64,000 nucleotides of DNA from Aquipseudomonas alcaligenes_A (GTDB lineage: Bacteria > Pseudomonadota > Gammaproteobacteria > Pseudomonadales > Pseudomonadaceae). This document shows, one piece after another, positions 41,951 through 49,600 of the stretch; within the stretch, counting starts at the first letter, position 1, and each line of letters starts with the position of its first letter. The position numbers and the translations under genes were made by a program. Where the stretch lies: assembly GCA_048595745.1 (NCBI GenBank), contig CP184361.1, one strand, 5' to 3'. The notes beneath the pieces were generated by a model that saw nothing but the letters and a program-made list of their open reading frames with translations, was not told where the DNA came from and did not search any database.

Positions 41951-42517
41951 ATGAAAACCGCTCCCAGCTACCTCAAGCATCACTTCCTGATCGCCATGCC
42001 GCACATGGCCGATCCGAACTTCGCGCAGACCGTCACCTACCTGGTGGAGCACAACGAGCAGGGCGCCATGGGCCTGGTGATCAACCGCCCCAACGGCCTC
42101 AACCTGGCCGACGTGCTGGAGCAACTGCGCCCGGACGAGCCACCACCCGCCCTGTGCCAGAGCCTGCCGATCTTCGCCGGCGGGCCGGTGCAGACCGACC
42201 GCGGCTTCGTCCTGCACCCAGCAGGACACAGCTTCCAGGCCACCCTGGAGCTGGGCGAACTGGCCCTGTCCACCTCGCAGGACGCCCTGTTCGCCATCGC
42301 CGATGGCCATGGCCCGAGCAGACACCTGATCACTCTCGGCTACGCCGGCTGGGAAGCCGGCCAGCTGGAGACCGAACTGACCGAGAACGCCTGGCTGACC
42401 TGCCCGGCCGACAGCGACATCCTCTTCGACACCCCCTTCGACCAGCGCCTGTCCGCCGCCGCCGCGCGCTTAGGGATCAACCTCAGCCTACTCACCGCCC
42501 AGGCCGGCCACGCATGA
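41951..42517 (+). CDS. yqgE: YqgE/AlgH family protein (DUF179)
   Basis: The 188-residue protein contains the family N-terminus YLKHHFLIAMPHMADPNFAQTV, then GAMGLVINRP and the pair FAGGPVQTDRGFVLH and GYAGWEAGQLE. The biochemical role is not established; AlgH has been linked to alginate control and redox functions. ATG 41951 gives the usual length. An alternative TTG at 41915 would add twelve residues (MKTAPSGSKLAT) that repeat the true N-terminus MKTAPS, a local duplication. The stop codon overlaps the ruvX start (ATGA). Confidence 0.92.
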   Translation: MKTAPSYLKHHFLIAMPHMADPNFAQTVTYLVEHNEQGAMGLVINRPNGLNLADVLEQLRPDEPPPALCQSLPIFAGGPVQTDRGFVLHPAGHSFQATLELGELALSTSQDALFAIADGHGPSRHLITLGYAGWEAGQLETELTENAWLTCPADSDILFDTPFDQRLSAAAARLGINLSLLTAQAGHA

Positions 42518-42939
42518 GCGCCACGCCACGCCTGCTGCTGGGCTTCGACTACGGCACCAAGCAGATCGGCGTCGCCGTCGGCCAGGCCATCACCGGCCAG
42601 GCCCGCGAGCTGTGCGTGTTCAAGGCGCAGAACGGCGTGCCGGACTGGCAGCAGGTCGAGGCACTGATCAAGGAGTGGCAGCCGGACGCCATCGTTGTCG
42701 GCCTGCCGCTGAACATGGACGGCACGCGCAGCGAAATGAGCGAGCGCGCCGAGAAGTTCGCCCGCCGCCTCAACGGCCGCTTCAACCTGCCGGTGCACAC
42801 CCACGACGAGCGCCTGACCACCTTCGAGGCCAAGGGCCAGCGCCTGGCCCAGGGCCAGCGCGGCGGCTACCGCGAGCGCCCGGTGGATGCCCTGGCCGCC
42901 GCCCTGCTGCTGGAAGGCTGGCTGGAACAGAACCTTTAA
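42514..42939 (+). CDS. ruvX: Holliday junction resolvase-like RuvX/YqgF
   Basis: The 141-residue protein has the RNase H-like fold: GFDYGTKQIGVAVGQ (catalytic Asp), DAIVVGLPLNMDGTRSEMSERA and VHTHDERLTTFEA, and DALAAALLLEGWL. YqgF-family proteins act in pre-16S rRNA 5'-end maturation and possibly in junction resolution. The start ATG overlaps the yqgE stop by four bases (ATGA), so the pair is translationally coupled, as is usual for this gene pair. Confidence 0.95.
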   Translation: MSATPRLLLGFDYGTKQIGVAVGQAITGQARELCVFKAQNGVPDWQQVEALIKEWQPDAIVVGLPLNMDGTRSEMSERAEKFARRLNGRFNLPVHTHDERLTTFEAKGQRLAQGQRGGYRERPVDALAAALLLEGWLEQNL

Positions 42940-42957
42940 CGATTGCGAGGACTGCCG

Positions 42958-43464
42958 ATGAACCTGCCCGATCCCCAACAGCTGCTGCCACGCATGGCCG
43001 CTGACCTCAAGGCGCTGCTGGCGCGCCGCGGCGTGGCCCAGGCCCACTTCATCGGCATCCGCACCGGTGGCGTGTGGGTCGCCGAGGCGCTGCTGCGTGA
43101 ACTGGGCCTGGACCAGCCGCTGGGCACCCTGGACGTGTCCTTCTACCGCGATGACTTCACCCGCAGCGGCCTGCACCCGCAGGTCAAGCCCTCGCAGCTG
43201 CCGTTCGAGATCGAGGACCAGCACCTGGTGCTGATCGACGACGTGCTGATGAGCGGGCGCACCATCCGCGCCGCCCTCAACGAACTGTTCGACTACGGTC
43301 GCCCGGCCAGCGTGACCCTGGTCAGCCTGCTCGATCTGGATGCCCGCGAGCTGCCGATCCACGCCGACGTGCTCGGCGCCACCCTCGCCCTGGCCCCCGA
43401 GCAACGGGTAAAATTGTCCGGCCCCGCGCCGCTCACCCTTGAGCTGCAAAGCCTTTCCGCCTAG
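42958..43464 (+). CDS. pyrR: PyrR-type bifunctional regulator/uracil phosphoribosyltransferase
   Basis: The 168-residue protein has the PRPP-binding motif VLIDDVLMSGRTIRAAL (residues about 92-108) and the PyrR-type stretch GIRTGGVWVAEALL with DVSFYRDDFTRSG. In Gram-positive bacteria PyrR attenuates pyr mRNA; in Pseudomonas PyrR is thought to affect pyr gene expression in other ways, while it may keep weak uracil phosphoribosyltransferase activity. It directly precedes pyrB (9 bases). No obvious PyrR-type attenuator is visible in front. Confidence 0.94.
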   Translation: MNLPDPQQLLPRMAADLKALLARRGVAQAHFIGIRTGGVWVAEALLRELGLDQPLGTLDVSFYRDDFTRSGLHPQVKPSQLPFEIEDQHLVLIDDVLMSGRTIRAALNELFDYGRPASVTLVSLLDLDARELPIHADVLGATLALAPEQRVKLSGPAPLTLELQSLSA

Positions 43465-43473
43465 GAATACCCC

Positions 43474-44475
43474 ATGCCCATCGACGCCAAGCGCTCGCTG
43501 CAGCTCAACGACCAGGGCCAGCTGCGCCACTTCCTCTCGCTCGACGGCCTGCCCCGCGAGCTACTCACGGAAATCCTCGACACCGCCGACTCCTTCCTCG
43601 AAGTCGGCGCCCGCGCGGTGAAGAAGGTCCCGCTGCTGCGCGGCAAGACCGTGTGCAACGTGTTCTTCGAGAACTCCACGCGCACCCGTACCACCTTCGA
43701 GCTGGCGGCCCAGCGCCTCTCGGCCGACGTGATCAGCCTCAACGTGTCGACCAGCTCGACCAGCAAGGGCGAAACGCTGTTCGACACCCTGCGCAACCTC
43801 GAAGCCATGGCCGCCGACATCTTCGTCGTACGCCATGCCGACTCCGGCGCCGCGCACTTCATCGCCGAGCACGTGTGCCCGGACCTGGCGATCATCAACG
43901 GCGGTGATGGCCGCCATGCGCACCCGACCCAGGGCATGCTCGACATGCTGACCATCCGCCGGCACAAGGGCAGCTTCGAGAATCTCTCGGTGGCGATCGT
44001 CGGCGACATCCTGCATTCGCGGGTGGCGCGCTCGAACATGCTGGCCTTGAAAACGCTGGGCTGCCCGGACATCCGCGTGATCGGACCGAAGACCCTGCTG
44101 CCGGTCGGCATCGAGCAGTACGGTGTCAGCGTGCACCACAACCTGAGCGAGGGCCTCAAGGACGTCGACGTGGTGATCATGCTGCGCCTGCAGCGCGAGC
44201 GCATGCAGGGCGGCCTGCTGCCCAGCGAAGGCGAGTTCTACAAGCTCTACGGCCTGACCGAGCAACGCCTCAAGCTGGCCAAGCCGGATGCCCTGGTGAT
44301 GCACCCGGGCCCGATCAACCGCGGCGTGGAAATCGAGTCGGCGGTGGCCGACGGTCCGCAGTCGGTGATCCTCAACCAGGTCACCTACGGCATCGCCATC
44401 CGCATGGCCGTGCTGTCGATGGCCATGAGCGGCCAGGCCGCCCAGCGTCAACTGAATGCCGAGGAGCAGAACTGA
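43474..44475 (+). CDS. pyrB: Aspartate carbamoyltransferase catalytic subunit
   Basis: PyrB condenses carbamoyl phosphate and aspartate, the first committed step of pyrimidine synthesis. The 333-residue protein has the carbamoyl-phosphate motif FFENSTRTRTTFEL (residues about 64-77), TSSTSKGETLFDTL, GGDGRHAHPTQGMLD and MHPGPINRGVEI. In Pseudomonas this enzyme is a dodecamer of PyrB and the inactive dihydroorotase homologue PyrC', whose gene starts on the last base of the pyrB stop codon (TGATG). The coupling supports a fixed-ratio complex. Confidence 0.97.
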   Translation: MPIDAKRSLQLNDQGQLRHFLSLDGLPRELLTEILDTADSFLEVGARAVKKVPLLRGKTVCNVFFENSTRTRTTFELAAQRLSADVISLNVSTSSTSKGETLFDTLRNLEAMAADIFVVRHADSGAAHFIAEHVCPDLAIINGGDGRHAHPTQGMLDMLTIRRHKGSFENLSVAIVGDILHSRVARSNMLALKTLGCPDIRVIGPKTLLPVGIEQYGVSVHHNLSEGLKDVDVVIMLRLQRERMQGGLLPSEGEFYKLYGLTEQRLKLAKPDALVMHPGPINRGVEIESAVADGPQSVILNQVTYGIAIRMAVLSMAMSGQAAQRQLNAEEQN

Positions 44476-45746
44476 TGCGTAGCCGAATCCTCGGAGCCCG
44501 GGTGATCGACCCGGCCAGCGGCCTGGACCAGGTCCGCGACCTCTATCTGGACGGCGGCAAGTTGGCCGCCTTCGACCAGGCACCGGCCGGCTTCGCCGCC
44601 GACCAGGAGATCGACGCCCGCGGCCTGATCGCCAGCCCCGGCCTGGTCGACCTGTCGGTGGCCCTGCGCGAGCCGGGCTACAGCCGCAAGGGCAATATCG
44701 CCAGCGAGACCCTGGCGGCCGCCGCCGGCGGCGTCACCAGCCTGTGCTGCCCGCCGCTGACCAAGCCGGTGCTGGACACCCCGGCCGTGGCCGAGCTGAT
44801 CCTCGACCGCGCCCAGGAAGCCGGGCACACCAAGGTGTTCCCGATTGGCGCGCTGACCAAGGGCCTCGCCGGCGAGCAGCTGGCCGAGCTGGTCGCCCTG
44901 CGCGACGCCGGCTGCGTCGCCTTCGGCAACGGCCTGGCACCGCTAGCGGGCAACCGCACCCTGCGCCGCGCCCTGGAATACGCCGCCACATTCGACCTGA
45001 CTGTGGTGTTCCACGCCCAGGATGCCGACCTGGCTGCCGGCGGCCTGGCCCACGAAGGTGCCACCGCCAGTTTCCTCGGCCTGGCCGGCATCCCGGAAAC
45101 TGCCGAGACCGTGGCCCTGGCCCGCGACCTGCTGCTGGTCGAGCAAAGCGGCGTGCGCGCCCACTTCAGCCAGATCACCAGCGCCCGCGGCGCCGAGATG
45201 ATCGCCAACGCCCAGGCCCGTGGCCTGCCGGTGACCGCCGACGTGGCGATGTACCAGCTGATCCTCACCGACGAGGCGCTGCTCGGCTTCTCCAGCCTCT
45301 ACCACGTGCAACCGCCGCTGCGCACCGCGTTCGACCGTGACGGCCTGCGCGAGGCGGTGAAGAACGGCGTGATCGGCGCCATCGCCAGCCACCACCAGCC
45401 GCACGAGGCGGATGCCAAGCTGGCCCCCTTTGGCGCCACCGAACCGGGCATCAGCAGCGCCGAGCTGCTGTTGCCGCTGGCGTTGACCCTGGTGCAGGAC
45501 GGCCTGCTCGACCTGCCGACCCTGCTCGCCCGCCTCACCAGCGGCCCGGCCAAGGCCCTGCGCCTGCCCGCCGGACGCCTGGCCGTGGGCGCGCCGGCCG
45601 ACATCACCCTGTTCGACGCCGCAGTTCAGACCCTGGCCGGCGAGACCTGGCGTTCGAAGGGCGGCAACTGCCCGTTCATCGGCCACTGCCTGCCCGGCCA
45701 GGTACGCTACACCCTGGTCGACGGGCGCATCAGCTACCAGAGCTGA
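44475..45746 (+). CDS. pyrC': Dihydroorotase-like non-catalytic PyrC'
   Basis: The 423-residue protein has an amidohydrolase fold similar to dihydroorotase, but the metal site is lost. The usual His-x-His at the start of the barrel is replaced by Ser61-Val-Ala63 (LVDLSVALREPG), and the catalytic Asp of strand 8 is replaced in IASHHQPHEADAK. So it should not hydrolyse dihydroorotate; in Pseudomonas such PyrC' (PyrX) proteins are structural partners needed to assemble the PyrB ATCase complex. Active dihydroorotase must be elsewhere. Translation is coupled to pyrB by a one-base overlap. Confidence 0.93.
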   Translation: MRSRILGARVIDPASGLDQVRDLYLDGGKLAAFDQAPAGFAADQEIDARGLIASPGLVDLSVALREPGYSRKGNIASETLAAAAGGVTSLCCPPLTKPVLDTPAVAELILDRAQEAGHTKVFPIGALTKGLAGEQLAELVALRDAGCVAFGNGLAPLAGNRTLRRALEYAATFDLTVVFHAQDADLAAGGLAHEGATASFLGLAGIPETAETVALARDLLLVEQSGVRAHFSQITSARGAEMIANAQARGLPVTADVAMYQLILTDEALLGFSSLYHVQPPLRTAFDRDGLREAVKNGVIGAIASHHQPHEADAKLAPFGATEPGISSAELLLPLALTLVQDGLLDLPTLLARLTSGPAKALRLPAGRLAVGAPADITLFDAAVQTLAGETWRSKGGNCPFIGHCLPGQVRYTLVDGRISYQS

Positions 45747-45757
45747 ACGGTACGAGC

Positions 45758-45790
45758 ACAAAAAAGCCCGCCAATCGGCGGGCTTTTTCT
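45758..45790. terminator. Bidirectional terminator between pyrC' and the TM2 gene
   Basis: aaaaaagcccgcc-aat-cggcgggctttttc is a GC-rich hairpin with A and T runs on both sides. It follows the pyrC' stop codon and, in reverse, the stop codon of the convergent TM2 gene. Confidence 0.9.
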
Positions 45791-45801
45791 TGTGTCCTGA
45801 T

Positions 45802-46200
45802 TCAGGCTCGCGAAGCGTTCTTGATCGACACCTGGGTGTTCAGCGTCCAGAAGTCATAGAGCACGCCGAGCAGGAACAGGCCACCGGTGAACAGGTAGAT
45901 GATCCCGGTGATCCACTTGCCCTGGTACATGCGATGGACACCGAACACGCCGAGGAAGGTCAGCAGTATCCAGGCCACGTTGTAGTCGGTGTCGCCGGCG
46001 GTGAAGCGCAGGTCCGCCTCGCGGTCCATGCTCGGGATCAGGAACAGGTCGATGATCCAGCCGATGAAAAACAGGCCCAGGGTGAAGAACCAGATGGTCC
46101 CGGTCACCGGCTTGCCATAGTAGAAGCGGTGGGCGCCGAGAAAGCCGAAGATCCACAGCAGATAACCGATGACCTTGCTGTGCTTGTCCTGTCGTTGCAT
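45802..46200 (-). CDS. Small membrane protein with two tandem TM2 domains
   Basis: The 132-residue protein contains two similar halves, each with two membrane segments. Half 1: GYLLWIFGFLGAHRFYYGK then TGTIWFFTLGLFFIGWIIDLFL. Half 2: AWILLTFLGVFGVHRMYQGK then TGIIYLFTGGLFLLGVLYDFW. Each has the TM2 signature G-x-H-R-x-Y-x-G-K between the helices. The start at 46200 follows GGAGGC. Function unknown; TM2 proteins are widespread. It stands alone, convergent with the pyr genes and divergent from the radical SAM gene. Confidence 0.85.
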   Translation of the reverse strand: MQRQDKHSKVIGYLLWIFGFLGAHRFYYGKPVTGTIWFFTLGLFFIGWIIDLFLIPSMDREADLRFTAGDTDYNVAWILLTFLGVFGVHRMYQGKWITGIIYLFTGGLFLLGVLYDFWTLNTQVSIKNASRA

Positions 46201-46292
46201 GCCTGCCTCCTGCGATTAACGTCGTTGTACTGACCGCGCACTCTACGCAAGGTTGCCCTGCGGGCGAAATCCCTTGCGTTACAACTTCCGTC

Positions 46293-46321
46293 TTGCGACT
46301 CGTGGCCTCGCGAAATACTGT
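46293..46321 (+). promoter_or_regulatory. Promoter of the radical SAM/DUF4130 pair
   Basis: A -35 element ttgcga (46293-46298) and a -10 element tactgt (46316-46321) are spaced by 17 bases. The -10 is overlapped by the LexA-box match. The transcript would start about 46328, some 20 bases before the ATG at 46349. Confidence 0.5.
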
Positions 46322-46333
46322 ATATAAAAACAG
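46318..46333. promoter_or_regulatory. LexA box (SOS operator)
   Basis: The 16-mer ctgtatataaaaacag matches CTGT-N8-ACAG exactly, with the AT-rich alternating centre of strong gammaproteobacterial LexA sites. It overlaps the putative -10 and lies 15 bases upstream of the radical SAM gene. LexA bound here would block transcription until DNA damage. Confidence 0.82.
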
Positions 46334-46348
46334 TTATCGAGTTGCACC

Positions 46349-47560
46349 ATGCAGTTGATCGACAAGCTCACCATTCTCGCCGATGCCGCCAAGTACGACG
46401 TGTCCTGCGCCAGCAGCGGCGCCCCCAAGCGCAGCTCCAAGGGCAAGAGCGGGCTGGGTGCGACCAACGGCATGGGCATCTGCCACAGCTTCACGCCGGA
46501 CGGGCGCTGCGTGGCGCTGCTGAAGATCCTGCTGACCAACTTCTGCCTGTACGACTGCCAGTACTGCGTCAACCGCCGCTCCAGCGACGTACCGCGCGCA
46601 CGTTTCACACCCGAGGAGGTCGTCACCCTGACGCTCGACTTCTACCGGCGCAACTGCATCAGCGGCCTGTTCCTCAGCTCGGGCATCATCCGCTCCGCCG
46701 ACTACACCATGGAGCAGCTGGTGCGCGTGGCCAAGCTGCTGCGCGAGGAACACCAGTTCCGTGGCTATATCCACCTGAAGACCATCCCCGACGCCGACCC
46801 GCTGCTGATCGCCGAGGCCGGCCGCTACGCCGACCGCCTCAGCGTCAACATCGAGCTGCCCACCGAGAGCAGCCTGATCCGCCTGGCGCCGGAGAAGCAG
46901 GTGGGCACCATCAAGCAGGCCATGCACTCGATCCACCAGGGCGAGAGCGAGGCGCGGGTGGAAAAGCGTGCCCCGCGCTTCGCCCCGGCCGGGCAGAGCA
47001 CGCAGATGATCGTCGGCGCGGACGCCACCGACGACAGCACCATCCTGCACACGGCACAGTCGCTGTACGGCGCCTACCGCCTGCGCCGGGTCTACTACTC
47101 GGCGTTCAGCCCGATTCCGCACAGCCCCAAGAGCGTGCCTTTCGAGGCGCCGCCGCTGCTGCGCGAACACCGCCTGTACCAGGCCGATTTCCTCCTGCGC
47201 GGTTACGGCTTCAGCGCTGGCGAACTGCTCAGCGGCCCCGGCAATCTGGCGCTGGACATCGACCCCAAGCTGGCCTGGGCACTGAACCATCGCGAGCATT
47301 TTCCCGTCGACCTCAATCGCGCCGAACCGGCCCTGATCGCGCGCGTGCCTGGCATCGGCGTGCTCAGCGCCAAGCGCCTGGTGGAGCTGCGCCGGCACAA
47401 GCGCATTCGCTACGAGGATGTCACCCGCCTGCGCTGCGCGCTGGACAAGGCCCGGCCCTTTATCGTCACCCAGGACTACCGGCCGCCGCTGCAGGAAAGC
47501 GAGTCGCACAACCTGCGCCGGCAACTGAGCGAGACGCCGGCACAGATGGCGCTCTGGTAA
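46349..47560 (+). CDS. Radical SAM protein of the putative DNA modification/repair family (TIGR03916-like)
   Basis: The 403-residue protein has the iron-sulfur motif CLYDCQYC (Cys66, Cys70, Cys73) of radical SAM enzymes, with a conserved N-terminal region (ADAAKYDVSCASSG, GICHSFTPDGRCVALLKILLTNFC) and a C-terminal helix-hairpin-helix (ALIARVPGIGVLSAKRLVELRR, about 328-349), suggesting DNA contact. This combination, together with the next gene, is the pair known as the radical SAM/UDG-linked DNA repair proteins. No reaction is established. It lies behind a LexA box and overlaps the next gene by one base (TAATG). Confidence 0.85.
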   Translation: MQLIDKLTILADAAKYDVSCASSGAPKRSSKGKSGLGATNGMGICHSFTPDGRCVALLKILLTNFCLYDCQYCVNRRSSDVPRARFTPEEVVTLTLDFYRRNCISGLFLSSGIIRSADYTMEQLVRVAKLLREEHQFRGYIHLKTIPDADPLLIAEAGRYADRLSVNIELPTESSLIRLAPEKQVGTIKQAMHSIHQGESEARVEKRAPRFAPAGQSTQMIVGADATDDSTILHTAQSLYGAYRLRRVYYSAFSPIPHSPKSVPFEAPPLLREHRLYQADFLLRGYGFSAGELLSGPGNLALDIDPKLAWALNHREHFPVDLNRAEPALIARVPGIGVLSAKRLVELRRHKRIRYEDVTRLRCALDKARPFIVTQDYRPPLQESESHNLRRQLSETPAQMALW

Positions 47561-48444
47561 TGCACAGCGCCCGTTTCGACGGCAGCTTCAGCGGCTGGCG
47601 CCAGGTCGCGCGCCAGTTGCTGGCACAGCGCATCGCGCCGCAGGAAATCACCTGGTGCGAGCAGGACGCCGACGACGATCTGTTCGCCCGCACACACGCC
47701 CCCACTGAGCCGCCAGCAGCCGACGCCCCGGTCAGGGTGCCGCGCCAATTGCTGGAGCTGCTGGAGCAGGCCGCGCGCTATCGCTGCGCGGAGCGCTGGA
47801 GCCTGCTCTATCGGGTGCTGTGGCGAGTATCTCAGGGCGAACGGAGCGCCATGCTGGCGGGCGATCCGGACGGCAGTGAGCTGCACCGACGGCTCAAGGC
47901 CGTACGCCGCGAAGCGCACCATTTGCATGCCTTCCTGCGTTTCCAGCCCTGTACGGACGCCGAGGGTCCTGATTTCGTCGCCTGGCACGAGCCCGCCCAC
48001 GACATCCTGGCCAGTGCCAGCAGCCACTTCGCCGAGCGCATGGGCCAGCACAGCTGGCTGATCGCTACGCCGCATGACGGGGTGTATTGGGATGGCCAGC
48101 GCCTACGCCACGAACTGCGCTGTCCACCGCAGTGGCGGCAATGGGCGCAGGCGCCGGATGATCAGGGCCAGCAGCTGTGGCTGGCCTACTACGAGAGCAC
48201 CTTCAACCCGGCGCGCCTGAATCGCGACGTGCTGGAGAACAATCTGCCGGTGCGCTTCTGGAAGAATCTGCCGGAGGGCCCGCTGATCCCACAGCTGATG
48301 CAGCGAGCGCGCAGTGGCGAACAACGCCACGGGCAGGCACTGGCCGTCGGCCTGCGCGCCGGCAAGGTGATTCGCCCGCGCGCGGAGGAACGCGGAACTA
48401 GCGGAAGCGCCGGCCCGGATCGTCCTCGCTCACCTGCAGGCTGA
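47560..48444 (+). CDS. DUF4130 (TIGR03915-type) protein, partner of the radical SAM protein
   Basis: The 294-residue protein matches the DUF4130 layout: RVLWRVSQGERSAMLAGDPDG, KAVRREAHHLHAFLRFQP, DFVAWHEPAHDILASASSHFAERM and YYESTFNPARLNRDVL...LPVRFWKNLPEG near the C-terminus. In other bacteria this module may be fused to a uracil-DNA glycosylase domain; here the protein ends without one. It is translationally coupled to the radical SAM gene and so probably works with it in DNA repair or modification under SOS control. Its last 47 bases overlap, in antisense, the end of pilU. Confidence 0.85.
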   Translation: MHSARFDGSFSGWRQVARQLLAQRIAPQEITWCEQDADDDLFARTHAPTEPPAADAPVRVPRQLLELLEQAARYRCAERWSLLYRVLWRVSQGERSAMLAGDPDGSELHRRLKAVRREAHHLHAFLRFQPCTDAEGPDFVAWHEPAHDILASASSHFAERMGQHSWLIATPHDGVYWDGQRLRHELRCPPQWRQWAQAPDDQGQQLWLAYYESTFNPARLNRDVLENNLPVRFWKNLPEGPLIPQLMQRARSGEQRHGQALAVGLRAGKVIRPRAEERGTSGSAGPDRPRSPAG

Positions 48445-49543
48445 GGCCTTCGCTCATGCTGGTGAGGTGCTCGCCGTCGGTCTCCGACCCCAGCTTGATC
48501 ATCAGGCGCAGGTCGTTGGCCGAGTCGGCGTAGAGCAGGGCGTCCTCGTAGGTGATCTCACCCTGGCTGTAGAGGCTGTAGAGTGCCTGGTCGAAGGTCT
48601 GCATGCCCAACTCGGTGGAGCGCTTCATCAGGCCCTTGAGCTCGTGCACCTCGCCTTTGCGGATCAGGTCGGCGGCCAGCGGGGTGTTGATCAGCACCTC
48701 GATCACCGCACGCCGGCCCTTGCCGTCCGGGGTCGGCACCAGTTGCTGGGCGACGATGGCCTTGAGGTTGAGCGACAGGTCCATCCACACCTGGTTGTGC
48801 CGGTCCGGCGGGAAGAAGTTGATGATGCGGTCCAGCGCCTGGTTGGCGTTGTTGGCGTGCAGGGTCGCCAGGGCCAGGTGGCCGGTTTCGGCGAAGGCCA
48901 CGGCATAGTCCATGGTCTCGCGGGTACGGATCTCGCCGATCAGGATCACATCCGGCGCCTGGCGCAGGGTGTTCTTCAGCGCCACCTCGAAGGATTCGGT
49001 ATCGATGCCGACCTCACGCTGGGTGACGATGCAGCTCTGGTGCTGGTGGATGTACTCGATCGGGTCTTCGATGGAGATGATATGGCCGCTGGTGTTCTTA
49101 TTGCGGTAGCCGATCATCGCCGCCAGCGAGGTGGACTTGCCGGTACCGGTGGCACCAACGAACAGCACCAGGCCGCGCTTGGTCAGCGCCAGCTTCTTCA
49201 GCACCTCGGGCAGCTTGAGGTCGTCGATGGTCGGAATATTGGTCTCGATACGGCGCAGCACCATGCCAGCCAGGTTGCGCTGGTAGAAGGCGCTGACGCG
49301 GAAACGGCCGATACCACGGGCGCTGATGGCGAAGTTGCACTCGTGCTTCTCGGCGAACTCGCGGCGCTGCTGCTCGTTCATCACCGAGTGCACCGTCTCG
49401 CGGGTCTGCTCCGGCGACATGGGATTCTTGGTCACCGGCATGATCTTGCCATTGACCTTCATCGAAGGAGGCACGCCGGCGGTGATGAACAGGTCGGAAC
49501 CACCCTTCTCCACCATCAGACGCAGCAGCTTTTCAAATTCCAT
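48398..49543 (-). CDS. pilU: Type IV pilus retraction ATPase PilU
   Basis: The 381-residue hexameric ATPase assists PilT in pilus retraction. It has the N-terminal PAS-like region, Walker A FVGATGTGKST (about residues 128-138), the Asp box ISIEDPIEYIHQH, Walker B DVILIGEIR and the His box GHLALATLHANN. It lacks the C-terminal AIRNLIRE motif of PilT and has a longer C-terminal tail, which identifies PilU. It starts 57 bases after pilT and overlaps the tail of the DUF4130 gene by 47 bases. Confidence 0.96.
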   Translation of the reverse strand: MEFEKLLRLMVEKGGSDLFITAGVPPSMKVNGKIMPVTKNPMSPEQTRETVHSVMNEQQRREFAEKHECNFAISARGIGRFRVSAFYQRNLAGMVLRRIETNIPTIDDLKLPEVLKKLALTKRGLVLFVGATGTGKSTSLAAMIGYRNKNTSGHIISIEDPIEYIHQHQSCIVTQREVGIDTESFEVALKNTLRQAPDVILIGEIRTRETMDYAVAFAETGHLALATLHANNANQALDRIINFFPPDRHNQVWMDLSLNLKAIVAQQLVPTPDGKGRRAVIEVLINTPLAADLIRKGEVHELKGLMKRSTELGMQTFDQALYSLYSQGEITYEDALLYADSANDLRLMIKLGSETDGEHLTSMSEGLSLQVSEDDPGRRFR

Positions 49544-49600
49544 CTTTCCCGCCCGTGTGTTTCGTGTGCGGCCGCCGCAAACGCGGCGGCATCGTTGTTG

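Noticed and set aside
44475..45746. Damaged pseudogene of dihydroorotase
   Set aside because: The frame is intact, coupled to pyrB, and the missing metal ligands are characteristic of functional PyrC' scaffolds in Pseudomonas.
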